A stretch of DNA of 8,171 nucleotides, from positions 1 to 8,171 of the forward strand of contig WRNK01000048.1 in the NCBI GenBank assembly GCA_009776675.1, written 5' to 3'. The translations under genes and the position numbers were made by a program. The notes below the pieces were generated by a model. The model did not search any database and had not been told where the DNA came from. It saw nothing but the letters and a program-made list of their open reading frames with translations. Below, piece by piece: positions 1 to 6,185 of this stretch. The stretch comes from Methanimicrococcus sp. GTDB lineage: Archaea > Halobacteriota > Methanosarcinia > Methanosarcinales > Methanosarcinaceae. Position 1 is the first letter of the stretch. Each line of letters begins with the position of its first letter.

Positions 1-442
1 CTACTTTTAGAAGCGTATCAACCGGAGTATCAGGAGGTGTATCATCTATTCTGCTGCCGTTACTTTCGGGCGGCATGGGTTCTTCTTGTGTGTCTTCCTG
101 GACTGGAACAATGGTTGCGTTACCGAAACCTGAACCGGATGTTCTCACTGCAATATAAACACTCAAGATGTCGCCATCGTTCATTTGCACCGGAAGAGCC
201 GGTGATGTTGACTGTATTCTGTAGCCTGACGGGACCGGAATATTGGCTTCATAAACCATAATTGCCCCGACACTAATGTTTGTATCAAGGGTCGGGTCAT
301 GGGTATTGTTGATGTAATATTGCACATGTATGGTAATTGTTCCGCCGGGAGCCATGATCAGATCAACACCTGTCATGTTGCTTGTCACATTGAAGGGTGC
401 AGGGATTGTATCCTCAATGTATCCTGCCAAGACAACGCTCAC
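1..442 (-). CDS. Partial exported/surface protein, Pro/Thr-rich, 3' end outside the window
   Basis: An open frame of 147 codons runs from a possible GTG at 442 off the left edge. After a short hydrophobic stretch (SVVLAGY, residues 2-8) comes a beta-rich-looking segment (about residues 15-113) with several Asn-X-Ser/Thr sites. An acidic Pro/Thr linker follows (about residues 114-143, including DDTPPDTP). This suggests a secreted or cell-surface protein; I do not recognise the family. The GTG has no Shine-Dalgarno site and would give too short a signal peptide. Reading upstream in the same frame gives MNSIYQLFF from an ATG at 484, then TAA (455-457), then CITFVSVVLAGY, which together would make a normal signal peptide. 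The gene may therefore be a pseudogene interrupted near its start, or it may start in a way I cannot resolve. The open frame is clear, the function unknown. Confidence 0.55.
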   Translation of the reverse strand, partial: MSVVLAGYIEDTIPAPFNVTSNMTGVDLIMAPGGTITIHVQYYINNTHDPTLDTNISVGAIMVYEANIPVPSGYRIQSTSPALPVQMNDGDILSVYIAVRTSGSGFGNATIVPVQEDTQEEPMPPESNGSRIDDTPPDTPVDTLLKV

Positions 443-528
443 AAAGGTTATACATTAGAAAAACAATTGATATATTGAATTCATTATTTATTGCAAATAT
501 GATTAAAAAGTAGGAAAACTTAAAAACC

Positions 529-591
529 AAAAAAAGACACAAAAAAACAAGAGTTTTATCATTATTTCAAAGGTTGTGAATGGAAAAAAAA
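529..591 (-). terminator. Minus-strand oligo-T tracts downstream of the zinc-ribbon gene
   Basis: On the minus strand this AT-rich stretch has a T8 run (584-591) and two T7 runs (541-547 and 529-535). Archaeal transcription often ends at such tracts without a strong hairpin. They lie about 140-200 bases past the zinc-ribbon stop and before the exported-protein frame, so they could separate the two transcripts. The rest of 485-727 shows no convincing gene; it is A/T-rich with many TATA-like words. Confidence 0.3.
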
Positions 592-727
592 GTGAAGAAG
601 GAAAGTTATATCAAAAAATAATTTAAAACATATAATTATTATATATTTGATTAACTTCGATAAAATTGGATTTATTATAAATTTTGGGTGTATAAAATTT
701 TAAAAATCGCAGATATGATAATATTTC

Positions 728-907
728 TTAGAATTTCCCTGTTTCTGCTTTTTTTCCTTCTTTGATGCTTTTTGCCATTTCTTCATCGCCTTCAATAACA
801 AAAGTACCGACGTAAGTGCATTTTTTACAGTGATAAATACCACCCATGATGCCGCCGGATTCAATATACATATCCGCACTGCCACATTGAGGACAAATGG
901 ATTTCAT
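728..907 (-). CDS. Small zinc-ribbon protein, 59 residues
   Basis: The product is a 59-residue protein beginning MKSICPQCGS. Two CxxC knuckles, Cys5/Cys8 (CPQC) and Cys27/Cys30 (CKKC), are separated by a Gly-rich loop (ESGGIMGG) and should bind one zinc ion as a rubredoxin-like zinc ribbon. The C-terminal third is acidic then lysine-rich. Such one-domain ribbons are common in archaea and are usually guessed to bind nucleic acid or protein; no specific function can be assigned. The start at 907 is chosen because GGAGGT lies 7 bases upstream and the first Cys knuckle follows directly. A longer frame from 970 would add 21 residues but has no ribosome site. The stop is TAA. The gene is divergent from mutS. 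Confidence 0.8.
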   Translation of the reverse strand: MKSICPQCGSADMYIESGGIMGGIYHCKKCTYVGTFVIEGDEEMAKSIKEGKKAETGKF

Positions 908-914
908 ATCTAAA

Positions 915-920
915 ACCTCC
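915..920 (-). promoter_or_regulatory. Ribosome binding site that sets the zinc-ribbon start
   Basis: The minus strand reads GGAGGT, then 7 bases (TTTAGAT), then ATG at 907. It is the strongest Shine-Dalgarno match in the window and rules in favour of the 59-residue form over the upstream ATG at 970. Confidence 0.75.
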
Positions 921-970
921 ATCAAACTTTTAAGAAAAATGTTAGAAATTTTATCATTCTTTTGATGCAT

Positions 971-1016
971 TTTAAAATATTTAAACCGTCTTAAATCACT
1001 TTAAAATATATTTAAA
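971..1016. promoter_or_regulatory. Divergent promoter region with two near-palindromic AT boxes
   Basis: TTTAAAATATTTAAA (971-985) and TTTAAAATATATTTAAA (1000-1016) are similar near-palindromes 29 bases apart, each followed by A(C/T)CG. A third partial copy (TTAAATCAC) lies between them. They resemble archaeal TATA boxes and could work in either direction. The left box lies about 65 bases before the zinc-ribbon start and the right box about 77 bases before mutS. Regulation by a shared factor is conjecture. Confidence 0.4.
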
Positions 1017-1092
1017 TCGCTTTTTAATTTAATTTCACACGAAGGTAAAAATAAGAATAAAGTATTCGTAATCGACAATATTTTGTGATAAT

Positions 1093-3954
1093 ATGACGGA
1101 TCAATCTACCCCCGCAATGCGCCAGTATTATGAGGCCAAAGAAGAGTGTCCTGACGCTCTCGTTTTTTTCAGAATGGGGGACTTTTATGAGTCTTTTGGT
1201 GAGGATGCCAAATTGATTGCAAAAGAATTAGAAATTACACTGACAACCCGAGGCAAATCCAAAGATGGAAAGGATATGCCGCTTGCGGGGATTCCGTACC
1301 ATGCCATTGATACATATCTGCCGCGTCTGATTAAAAAGGGATATAAAGTTGCCATTTGTGAGCAATTGGAAAACCCCAAAAATGCAAAAGGCGTTGTTAA
1401 AAGAGGGGTTGTTCGTGTTGTAACACCGGGAACGGCAATTGATTCATCGATTATTACGGATGCTTCCAACAATTATTTGATGGCATTGGCAAGCTCTTAT
1501 AATCATGAAAACGAATCTTTTTCTAAAATTAAAAGAGCAAAAAATGCCGAAGAAGGAAATGAAACATTTGGCATTGCTTTTTTAGATATTTCAACCGGCG
1601 AATTTTTAGCAACACAATTTGAAGACGCGCCCCCTTATGAAAAAGTCGTCAGTGAAATTGCCAGATTCCGCCCAAGCGAATGTATTATTCAATCAGACTT
1701 AACTCAAAACGAGATGCTGATGAATCGGCTGACGGAAAACAGAGTGAAAACAGAAGCTTTTGAAACCGGAAAAAATGTTTCTGCAGATGTTAAAAAATAT
1801 GAAAGCGGTTTAATAAAACAATTCAAAACCGCCACATTAGAAGGGCTTGGCTTAAATGAAAAAGATTATGCGATTTTAGCCTGCGGAAAAACATTAGAGT
1901 ATGCTTTAAAAACGCAAATGAGAGCGTTGGATCAAATCCGTTCGGTTCAGTTTTATTCAATGTCAAAGCATTTGATATTGGACTCTATGACACTCAAAAA
2001 TTTGGAAATTATCAAAAATGTCAAAGACGATGGGAAAAATTATTCACTCATTTATGTTTTGGATCAAACAAAAACACCGATGGGAATGCGCCTGATTCGA
2101 AATTGGCTGCTTCGCCCGCTGGTTTATCCAAATGATATTAATCGGCGTTTAAATGCCGTTTCTGCACTCAAAGAAGACAATTTGCTTCGCTATGATTTAA
2201 GACGGCACCTTTCTGAAATTTCAGATTTAGAAAGACTGATCAGCCGTATGATTTATGGAAACTCTAATGCCAGAGATCTCATTTCAATGCGCAATTCTCT
2301 GGCAGAATTGCCGCAGCTGGTTAGTGTTTTAGCAGAATTGTGCGAAAATTCAAACTTGAATCCAAATGCAAATTCAAACCAAAATTCAAATCCAAATGCA
2401 AATTCAAACCTAAATGCAAACCAAAATGCAAACCAAAATTCAAATCAAAATTCAAATGCAAAATCGTTACTTTTAAACATTTGCGAAGAACTTTCGGATT
2501 GTGAATTCGCCGGCGAATTGACAGAATTGATTTCAAAAGCAATTGTCGATGACCCGCCGATTACCGTTCGAGAAGGTAAAATGATTCAATCGGGATATCG
2601 AGACGATTTGGATAAACTCCGAAACGCTTCCGGAGACAGCAAAGATTGGATGGCAAATTTTCAAACACAAGAGCGTGAAAAAACGGGTATCAAAAATTTA
2701 AAAGTCAGTTACAATAAAGTTTTCGGATACTTCATTGAAATCACAAACGCGAACAAAAACATGGTTCCCGATAACTACATCCGAAAACAAACAATCGCAA
2801 ATGGAGAGCGCTATTACACACCGGAATTAAAAGAGCGCGAGAATTTAATTTTAACAGCAGATGACGAATCTGTGGCATTAGAATATGAAATATTCAAAGA
2901 TGTGACAAATTGTGCCATTGCCTATGCCAAAGAAATTCAAAAAGCAGCTCAATTAATCGCTCAAATCGATGTTTTATGCAGTTTTGCAGAAGTTGCGGGA
3001 GAAAACAATTATATCTGCCCTCTTGTGGATGACAGTTTAGACATTCTGATCCGTGACGGGCGCCACCCTGTTGTTGAAAAAGCAACAAATGAAGCATTTA
3101 TTCCAAATGATACGGAAATGGATGCTGAAGAAAATCAATTTTTCCTAATCACCGGACCCAACATGGCCGGCAAATCCACATATATGCGTCAGATTGCAAT
3201 GATTGTCATTATGGCACAGGCCGGAAGCTTCGTGCCGGCCGCATATGCAAAAATCGGATCAGTGGATAGAATATTTACAAGAATTGGCGCTCACGATGAT
3301 TTGTCCGGCGGAAAAAGCACATTCATGGTTGAAATGGTGGAGCTTGCCAACATTTTAAACAACTCGGGAGAAAGAAACTTAATCCTTTTAGATGAAATCG
3401 GACGCGGAACCAGTACTTATGATGGTTACAGCATTGCAAAAGCTGCTGTTGAATATATTCACAATAAAGATAAAAGGGGTGTTCGGGCGCTTTTTGCAAC
3501 ACATTATCACCAATTAACAATCCTTGAAAACAAATTAAAGCGCCTTAAAAATTATCATATTGCGGTTCGTGAAACCGGAAACGATTTGGTTTTTTTAAGA
3601 AAAATCGTTCCGGGCGCTACCGATAAAAGTTACGGGATACATGTCGCAAAATTAGCCGGCGTTCCTGAAAAAGTGAATGACAGAGCCGCTGAAATCTTAA
3701 AAGAAATTGAGAATGAAAGTTTCACGGAAGAAGATGAAAAAGGCGGTAAAAAAAGAACATCGGCCCGTTATACGCAATTGCTGCTGTTTGATCCTGACGG
3801 GTCCGGCGAAGAACGTGTTGTTGAAAAATATATTGAAAATCCGATCATTGTTGAATTGAAATCGGAATTCAAAGACTTGGATGTCAATCAAATGACGCCG
3901 CTTCAAGCACTTTTGAAGCTGGAAGAAATCAAACAAAAATTACTTGAAAATTAA
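1093..3954 (+). CDS. mutS: DNA mismatch repair protein MutS
   Basis: MutS recognises mismatches and small loops in DNA as a dimer, then switches to an ATP-bound clamp that starts repair. The mismatch-reading Phe-X-Glu motif is F31-Y-E33 in MGDFYESFGEDA. The ATPase domain has Walker A TGPNMAGKST (687-696), the composite-site motif DDLSGGKSTFM (735-745) and Walker B LLDEIGRGTSTYDG with D767/E768. The C-terminal helical end (DLDVNQMTPLQALLKLEEIKQKL) is typical of MutS1. At 953 residues it is longer than E. coli MutS (853). Part of the excess is an (Asn-X)x19 insertion at residues 419-456 in the lever region, and there is a smaller extension near residues 140-158. The ATG at 1093 fits the family N-terminus; GTGAT (1085-1089) matches the distal part of the Shine-Dalgarno consensus. 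The stop is TAA. Bacterial-type MutS in mesophilic archaea is generally attributed to transfer. No mutL is adjacent. Confidence 0.97.
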   Translation: MTDQSTPAMRQYYEAKEECPDALVFFRMGDFYESFGEDAKLIAKELEITLTTRGKSKDGKDMPLAGIPYHAIDTYLPRLIKKGYKVAICEQLENPKNAKGVVKRGVVRVVTPGTAIDSSIITDASNNYLMALASSYNHENESFSKIKRAKNAEEGNETFGIAFLDISTGEFLATQFEDAPPYEKVVSEIARFRPSECIIQSDLTQNEMLMNRLTENRVKTEAFETGKNVSADVKKYESGLIKQFKTATLEGLGLNEKDYAILACGKTLEYALKTQMRALDQIRSVQFYSMSKHLILDSMTLKNLEIIKNVKDDGKNYSLIYVLDQTKTPMGMRLIRNWLLRPLVYPNDINRRLNAVSALKEDNLLRYDLRRHLSEISDLERLISRMIYGNSNARDLISMRNSLAELPQLVSVLAELCENSNLNPNANSNQNSNPNANSNLNANQNANQNSNQNSNAKSLLLNICEELSDCEFAGELTELISKAIVDDPPITVREGKMIQSGYRDDLDKLRNASGDSKDWMANFQTQEREKTGIKNLKVSYNKVFGYFIEITNANKNMVPDNYIRKQTIANGERYYTPELKERENLILTADDESVALEYEIFKDVTNCAIAYAKEIQKAAQLIAQIDVLCSFAEVAGENNYICPLVDDSLDILIRDGRHPVVEKATNEAFIPNDTEMDAEENQFFLITGPNMAGKSTYMRQIAMIVIMAQAGSFVPAAYAKIGSVDRIFTRIGAHDDLSGGKSTFMVEMVELANILNNSGERNLILLDEIGRGTSTYDGYSIAKAAVEYIHNKDKRGVRALFATHYHQLTILENKLKRLKNYHIAVRETGNDLVFLRKIVPGATDKSYGIHVAKLAGVPEKVNDRAAEILKEIENESFTEEDEKGGKKRTSARYTQLLLFDPDGSGEERVVEKYIENPIIVELKSEFKDLDVNQMTPLQALLKLEEIKQKLLEN
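2347..2460 (+). repeat. Hexanucleotide repeat encoding (Asn-X)x19 within mutS
   Basis: Nineteen consecutive hexamers each begin AAT or AAC, so every second residue from 419 to 455 is Asn. The alternate residues are Ser, Ala, Gln, Pro or Leu, all encoded by codons such as TCA, GCA, CCA and CAA. Common hexamers are AATTCA, AATGCA, AATCCA and AACCAA. The length is a multiple of 3 and the frame is kept. The tract lies in the lever part of MutS, after the ISDLERLISRM helix and before DDPPITVREG, where E. coli MutS has only a short connection. Confidence 0.9.
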
Positions 3955-3971
3955 AAACGAGAACAATAAAA

Positions 3972-4049
3972 AGAATTGTGGCATCAGTTATAGAGTTTTC
4001 TTCATCCTTTGCTCAAGATGGGGTAACTTTCATCATACGCCACGATTTT
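3972..4049 (+). other. Predicted structured RNA between mutS and cofE
   Basis: AGAATTGTGGC (3972-3982) can pair with GCCACGATTTT (4039-4049) over 11 positions with two G-U pairs. Inside it AGTTA (3986-3990) pairs with TAACT (4024-4028), and CTTCATC (4000-4006) pairs with GATGGGG (4017-4023) with two G-U pairs. The inner 3' strand is continuous. All four wobble pairs would be A-C mismatches on the opposite strand, so any RNA would be plus-strand. It could be a mutS 3' end, a cofE leader or a small RNA. This is a hand-made fold with no energy calculation. Confidence 0.3.
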
Positions 4050-4060
4050 GTTTATGACTT

Positions 4061-4102
4061 TGTCTTATTTATGTCTTATTTATGTCTTATTTATCTTATT
4101 TA
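4061..4102 (+). repeat. 11-bp tandem repeat just upstream of cofE
   Basis: TGTCTTATTTA occurs three times in a row (4061-4071, 4072-4082, 4083-4093), followed by a 9-base partial copy TCTTATTTA (4094-4102). The array ends 10 bases before the cofE ATG. Each unit contains a TATA-like TTATTTAT, so the array overlaps where a cofE promoter or leader should lie. No clear Shine-Dalgarno site follows it. Confidence 0.85.
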
Positions 4103-4112
4103 TGAATTGTAA

Positions 4113-4916
4113 ATGAAACAAAAACATTTGGAGACATTGAAATTGGTGTTGATTTTAAAAGCCGTTGAAAACATCCCTTTGATTCAAAAGGGGGACAATT
4201 TAGCGGAATTGATTTGTGCAAATACAAAAATTTCGGATAAAGATATTATTGTCATTGCATCCACGGTTGTTTCAAAAATGATCGGTTTGGCATTTTATGA
4301 AAAAGAAATCATTCCAACGCCTGAAGCGGAAGATATCGCCAAATTAAACGGAAAAAATCCTCAGTTTGTCCAAGCGGTTTTGGACGAAAGCATTGAAGTT
4401 TTAACCAAAACCCCGTTTCTACTTGTTCGAAACAAAAACGGACATATATGCATCAATGCCGGAATTGACGGGTCAAACGTCGGCGGCGGAAAACTCCTTA
4501 GGTTGCCGCAAAACCCCGATAAATATGCTGCTGAAATCGGCCAAAACATTGAAGAAAAAACCGGTAAAAAAATCAGTGTCATTATTACAGATACAAATGG
4601 CCGTGCCTTTAAAAACGGGCAAACGAATGTTGCTATTGGTCTTTACAACATCAACCCGATTAAAAAATGGATCGGTGAAAAAGATCTCTACGGAAAAGTT
4701 TTGGAAATTTCCGAAGAGGCTGTTGTTGATGAAATTGCCGGCGCCGCCAATTTGATAATGGGGGAAGGCGATCACGGATATCCCGTTGTTGTTGTCAGCG
4801 GCTTAGATCTTTATACAGCTGAACAAACGGGCATCAAAGAAATGTATCGAGATAAAAAAACAGATGTGATTGTTCAATCACTTTTGAATTCAAAAGAAAA
4901 AAACAATGATGCATGA
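4113..4916 (+). CDS. cofE: Coenzyme F420-0:L-glutamate ligase (CofE)
   Basis: CofE is a cytoplasmic, GTP- and metal-dependent enzyme that adds L-glutamates to F420-0, giving the polyglutamate tail of coenzyme F420, the hydride carrier of methanogens. Family landmarks are the N-terminal IPLIQKGDNLAELI (21-34), VIASTVVSKMIG (47-58), NAGIDGSN (115-122), VIITDTNGRAFKNGQ (156-170) and the Gly/Ala-rich EIAGAANLIMGEGD (207-220). The length of 267 is slightly above the usual ~250. The ATG at 4113 directly follows an in-frame TAA and has no Shine-Dalgarno site. GGAG at 4130-4133 could instead serve a TTG at 4143 or GTG at 4146, which would align better with shorter homologues, so the first 10-11 residues are uncertain. 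The stop is TGA. Its spacing from mutS (158 bases) suggests its own promoter. Confidence 0.93.
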   Translation: MKQKHLETLKLVLILKAVENIPLIQKGDNLAELICANTKISDKDIIVIASTVVSKMIGLAFYEKEIIPTPEAEDIAKLNGKNPQFVQAVLDESIEVLTKTPFLLVRNKNGHICINAGIDGSNVGGGKLLRLPQNPDKYAAEIGQNIEEKTGKKISVIITDTNGRAFKNGQTNVAIGLYNINPIKKWIGEKDLYGKVLEISEEAVVDEIAGAANLIMGEGDHGYPVVVVSGLDLYTAEQTGIKEMYRDKKTDVIVQSLLNSKEKNNDA

Positions 4917-4939
4917 AGGGAAAACTCTGCTTCTTAAAA

Positions 4940-4948
4940 TTTTTTTTT
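4940..4948 (+). terminator. Oligo-T terminator of cofE
   Basis: An uninterrupted T9 run begins 24 bases after the cofE stop, as expected for a factor-independent archaeal terminator. A short inverted repeat, TTCATA (4965-4970) and TATGAA (4979-4984), follows. Confidence 0.6.
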
Positions 4949-5015
4949 AATAAGAGCAAAAACTTTCATATTTTAGAGTATGAATTTTCACTTCCTTAAC
5001 AGGAAATATAGTTTG

Positions 5016-5061
5016 AGTCATGATAAGAACAACGAAGCAATTTGATGTTCCAATCATGACT
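5016..5061. other. Long inverted repeat (hairpin) in the cofE/pylD convergent spacer
   Basis: AGTCATGAT (5016-5024) is a perfect 9-base inverted match to ATCATGACT (5053-5061). A second pairing, GAACA (5027-5031) with TGTTC (5046-5050), lies inside it across a symmetric 2x2 internal loop, leaving a 14-base loop. The right arm belongs to the tandem repeat that follows, so a second right arm at 5081-5089 could compete. It may be a bidirectional 3'-end structure or the trace of a small element. Confidence 0.45.
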
Positions 5062-5107
5062 GCAACTGAAAAAATATTCAATCATGACTGCAACTGAAAA
5101 AAATATT
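5051..5107. repeat. Two tandem copies of a 28/29-bp repeat
   Basis: The segment 5051-5078 (28 bases, starting CAATCATGACTGCAACTG) is repeated directly at 5079-5107. The only difference is one extra A in the A-run. The sequence then continues CAATTCATT, the start of a possible third unit. Confidence 0.9.
5069..5103 (-). terminator. Duplicated oligo-T terminator of pylD
   Basis: On the minus strand the tandem repeat places T7 (5103-5097) and T6 (5074-5069) runs 20 and 49 bases past the pylD stop. Each follows GAATA. The duplication therefore gives pylD two successive archaeal-type terminators. Confidence 0.5.
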
Positions 5108-5122
5108 CAATTCATTCGTTTC

Positions 5123-5920
5123 TTATTTTTTCAAATCATCAAAAACCGCATACAACATGCTTAATGTTCCAATACCGAGTGGCTCTTGAACAATCTTGAT
5201 GTTGTATTTGTTTTGAAGCTCTTTTGAAAGACAACACGGGATTCCGGGTGTTGATAATAAAGAGCCTTGTCTCAAACAGTTTTCCGGAACTGTATCCGGA
5301 CACGGTGTGGCTTCAAAAATTTTGAAAAATACTTTTTTATCGGACGGATGATACGTCAAAACCGGATATTTTGAAACAATTTCTTCAATGCGTTTTGTGT
5401 CCACATCATAAACATGAACTTTTTTGCCGGCTTTTAAAAATGTTTCGAGTGCAGGTGTTCCGACTTTACCAAGACCAATGAGCAAAATATCATTTTCTTC
5501 CGGATAATCTTTGGCATGGCACAATATTTCGGCATAAATGCGACCGGTACTGATTTGATTGTGAGCAATTTTGCCGTTTTTCAGATTGTGGGCGACATAA
5601 GCCAAATCGTCTGCCATTAAAATGATATCTGCACCGTTTTTGACGGCTTCGTAATAGCCGGCAACATCTGTGTTTTTTGTAATAAAACCATCCATTCCGA
5701 ATTGTTGAACTGTAAAAAGCAAAGATTCCGAAAAGCGACCAATAATGCCGCCGCCGGCTGTAATCGGAATGATCGCAATCTTTTCATTCTTTTTTTCCGT
5801 GCCGTAAATGAGACGGCACAATTCATCCAGTGACAAACCGGTTAATTTCGAAATCAAACGGTCGTTTTCAACCAAACAGTTTCTCATATTCGCCAAATCT
5901 TCAGGCGTTAAAAGAGCCAT
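5123..5920 (-). CDS. pylD: Pyrrolysine synthase / 3-methylornithyl-N6-L-lysine dehydrogenase PylD
   Basis: PylD performs the last step of pyrrolysine biosynthesis: NAD-dependent oxidation of 3-methylornithyl-lysine, followed by ring closure. The 265-residue product is close to Methanosarcina PylD (about 259) and shares, from memory, the N-terminus MALLTPEDL, IIGRFSESL (59-67), DVAGYYEAVKNGADIILMADD (85-105) and AHNLKNGKIA (110-119). The Rossmann dinucleotide loop is GLGKVG (149-154), with the following strand ending YDVD (171-174). LSTPGIPC (222-229) and EPLGIGT (246-252) near the C-terminus are also family-typical. The ATG at 5920 is supported by GGGGAT upstream. The stop is TAA and the frame has no internal TAG. 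It lies 243 bases downstream of pylC on the same strand, separated by the 35-bp array. Confidence 0.97.
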   Translation of the reverse strand: MALLTPEDLANMRNCLVENDRLISKLTGLSLDELCRLIYGTEKKNEKIAIIPITAGGGIIGRFSESLLFTVQQFGMDGFITKNTDVAGYYEAVKNGADIILMADDLAYVAHNLKNGKIAHNQISTGRIYAEILCHAKDYPEENDILLIGLGKVGTPALETFLKAGKKVHVYDVDTKRIEEIVSKYPVLTYHPSDKKVFFKIFEATPCPDTVPENCLRQGSLLSTPGIPCCLSKELQNKYNIKIVQEPLGIGTLSMLYAVFDDLKK

Positions 5921-5926
5921 AATTAC

Positions 5927-5932
5927 ATCCCC
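5927..5932 (-). promoter_or_regulatory. Ribosome binding site of pylD
   Basis: On the minus strand AAAAGGGGAT precedes the pylD ATG at 5920 with a 6-base spacer. It is G-rich but not a perfect Shine-Dalgarno match, and it supports the MALLTPEDL start. Confidence 0.5.
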
Positions 5933-5940
5933 TTTTATTA

Positions 5941-6185
5941 TTGATCATATTGATCATTGTTGTTTTTTATAATTTATGATCGTCGTGATCATAATCGTTT
6001 TTTATAATTTATGGTCGCAGCGATCATAATCGTTTTTGATGATTTGTGATCGTATTGATCATAATCGTTTTTGATGATTTGTGATCATAGTGATCATAAT
6101 CGTTTTTTATAATTTATGATCATAGCGACCATAATCTTTTTTTATAATTTGTAATCGTAGTGATCATTGTCGTTTCTTATAATTC
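5941..6185 (-). repeat. Seven-unit 35-bp tandem array between pylC and pylD
   Basis: Seven units of exactly 35 bases lie at 5941, 5976, 6011, 6046, 6081, 6116 and 6151 (each start to +34). The typical plus-strand pattern is (A/G)TGATC, 5 variable bases, GATCATAATC, G, T5-6, (A/G)ATAATTT or a close variant. Each unit therefore has an inverted repeat around GATC-N5-GATC plus an A/T tract. The unit nearest pylC (6151-6185) overlaps its last six sense codons and stop (NYKKRQ-TGA). Read on the minus strand, the other units contain versions of the same codons, such as AAT TAT AAA AAA CGA TTA TGA. The edge units share CATTGT where inner units have CATAAT. Confidence 0.95.
5965..5972 (-). promoter_or_regulatory. 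TATA-like box upstream of pylD, repeated through the array
   Basis: The minus strand reads AATTATAAAAAAC, with TTATAAAA at 5972-5965 ending 44 bases before the pylD ATG. That position would place a start about 25 bases downstream with a short leader. Equivalent TTATAAAA words occur in the units starting at 5976, 6081 and 6116. In the 6011 and 6046 units the word has become TCATCAAAA, and in the 6151 unit it is TTATAAGA. Promoter function is inferred. Confidence 0.4.

Noticed and set aside
37..261. Plus-strand 74-codon open frame
   Set aside because: It lies antisense to the longer minus-strand frame 1-442, which has coherent protein composition (Asn-X-Thr sites, Pro/Thr linker).
580..621. 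13-codon plus-strand ORF MEKKVKKESYIKK with AGGTTGTGA just upstream
   Set aside because: Too short and of low complexity in A-rich DNA, and the upstream site is too close to the ATG.
2321..2542. Minus-strand ORF rich in Leu-His-Phe-Gly repeats
   Set aside because: It is the antisense reading of the mutS Asn-X hexamer repeat and lacks a ribosome site.
5941..6185. CRISPR array
   Set aside because: Units are contiguous 35-mers that resemble each other over their full length, with no unique spacers of typical size and no cas genes nearby.
5941..6185. Replication origin with iterons
   Set aside because: The array lies inside the pyl gene group and overlaps a coding end, with no Cdc6/Orc1 gene or recognisable origin box nearby in the window.
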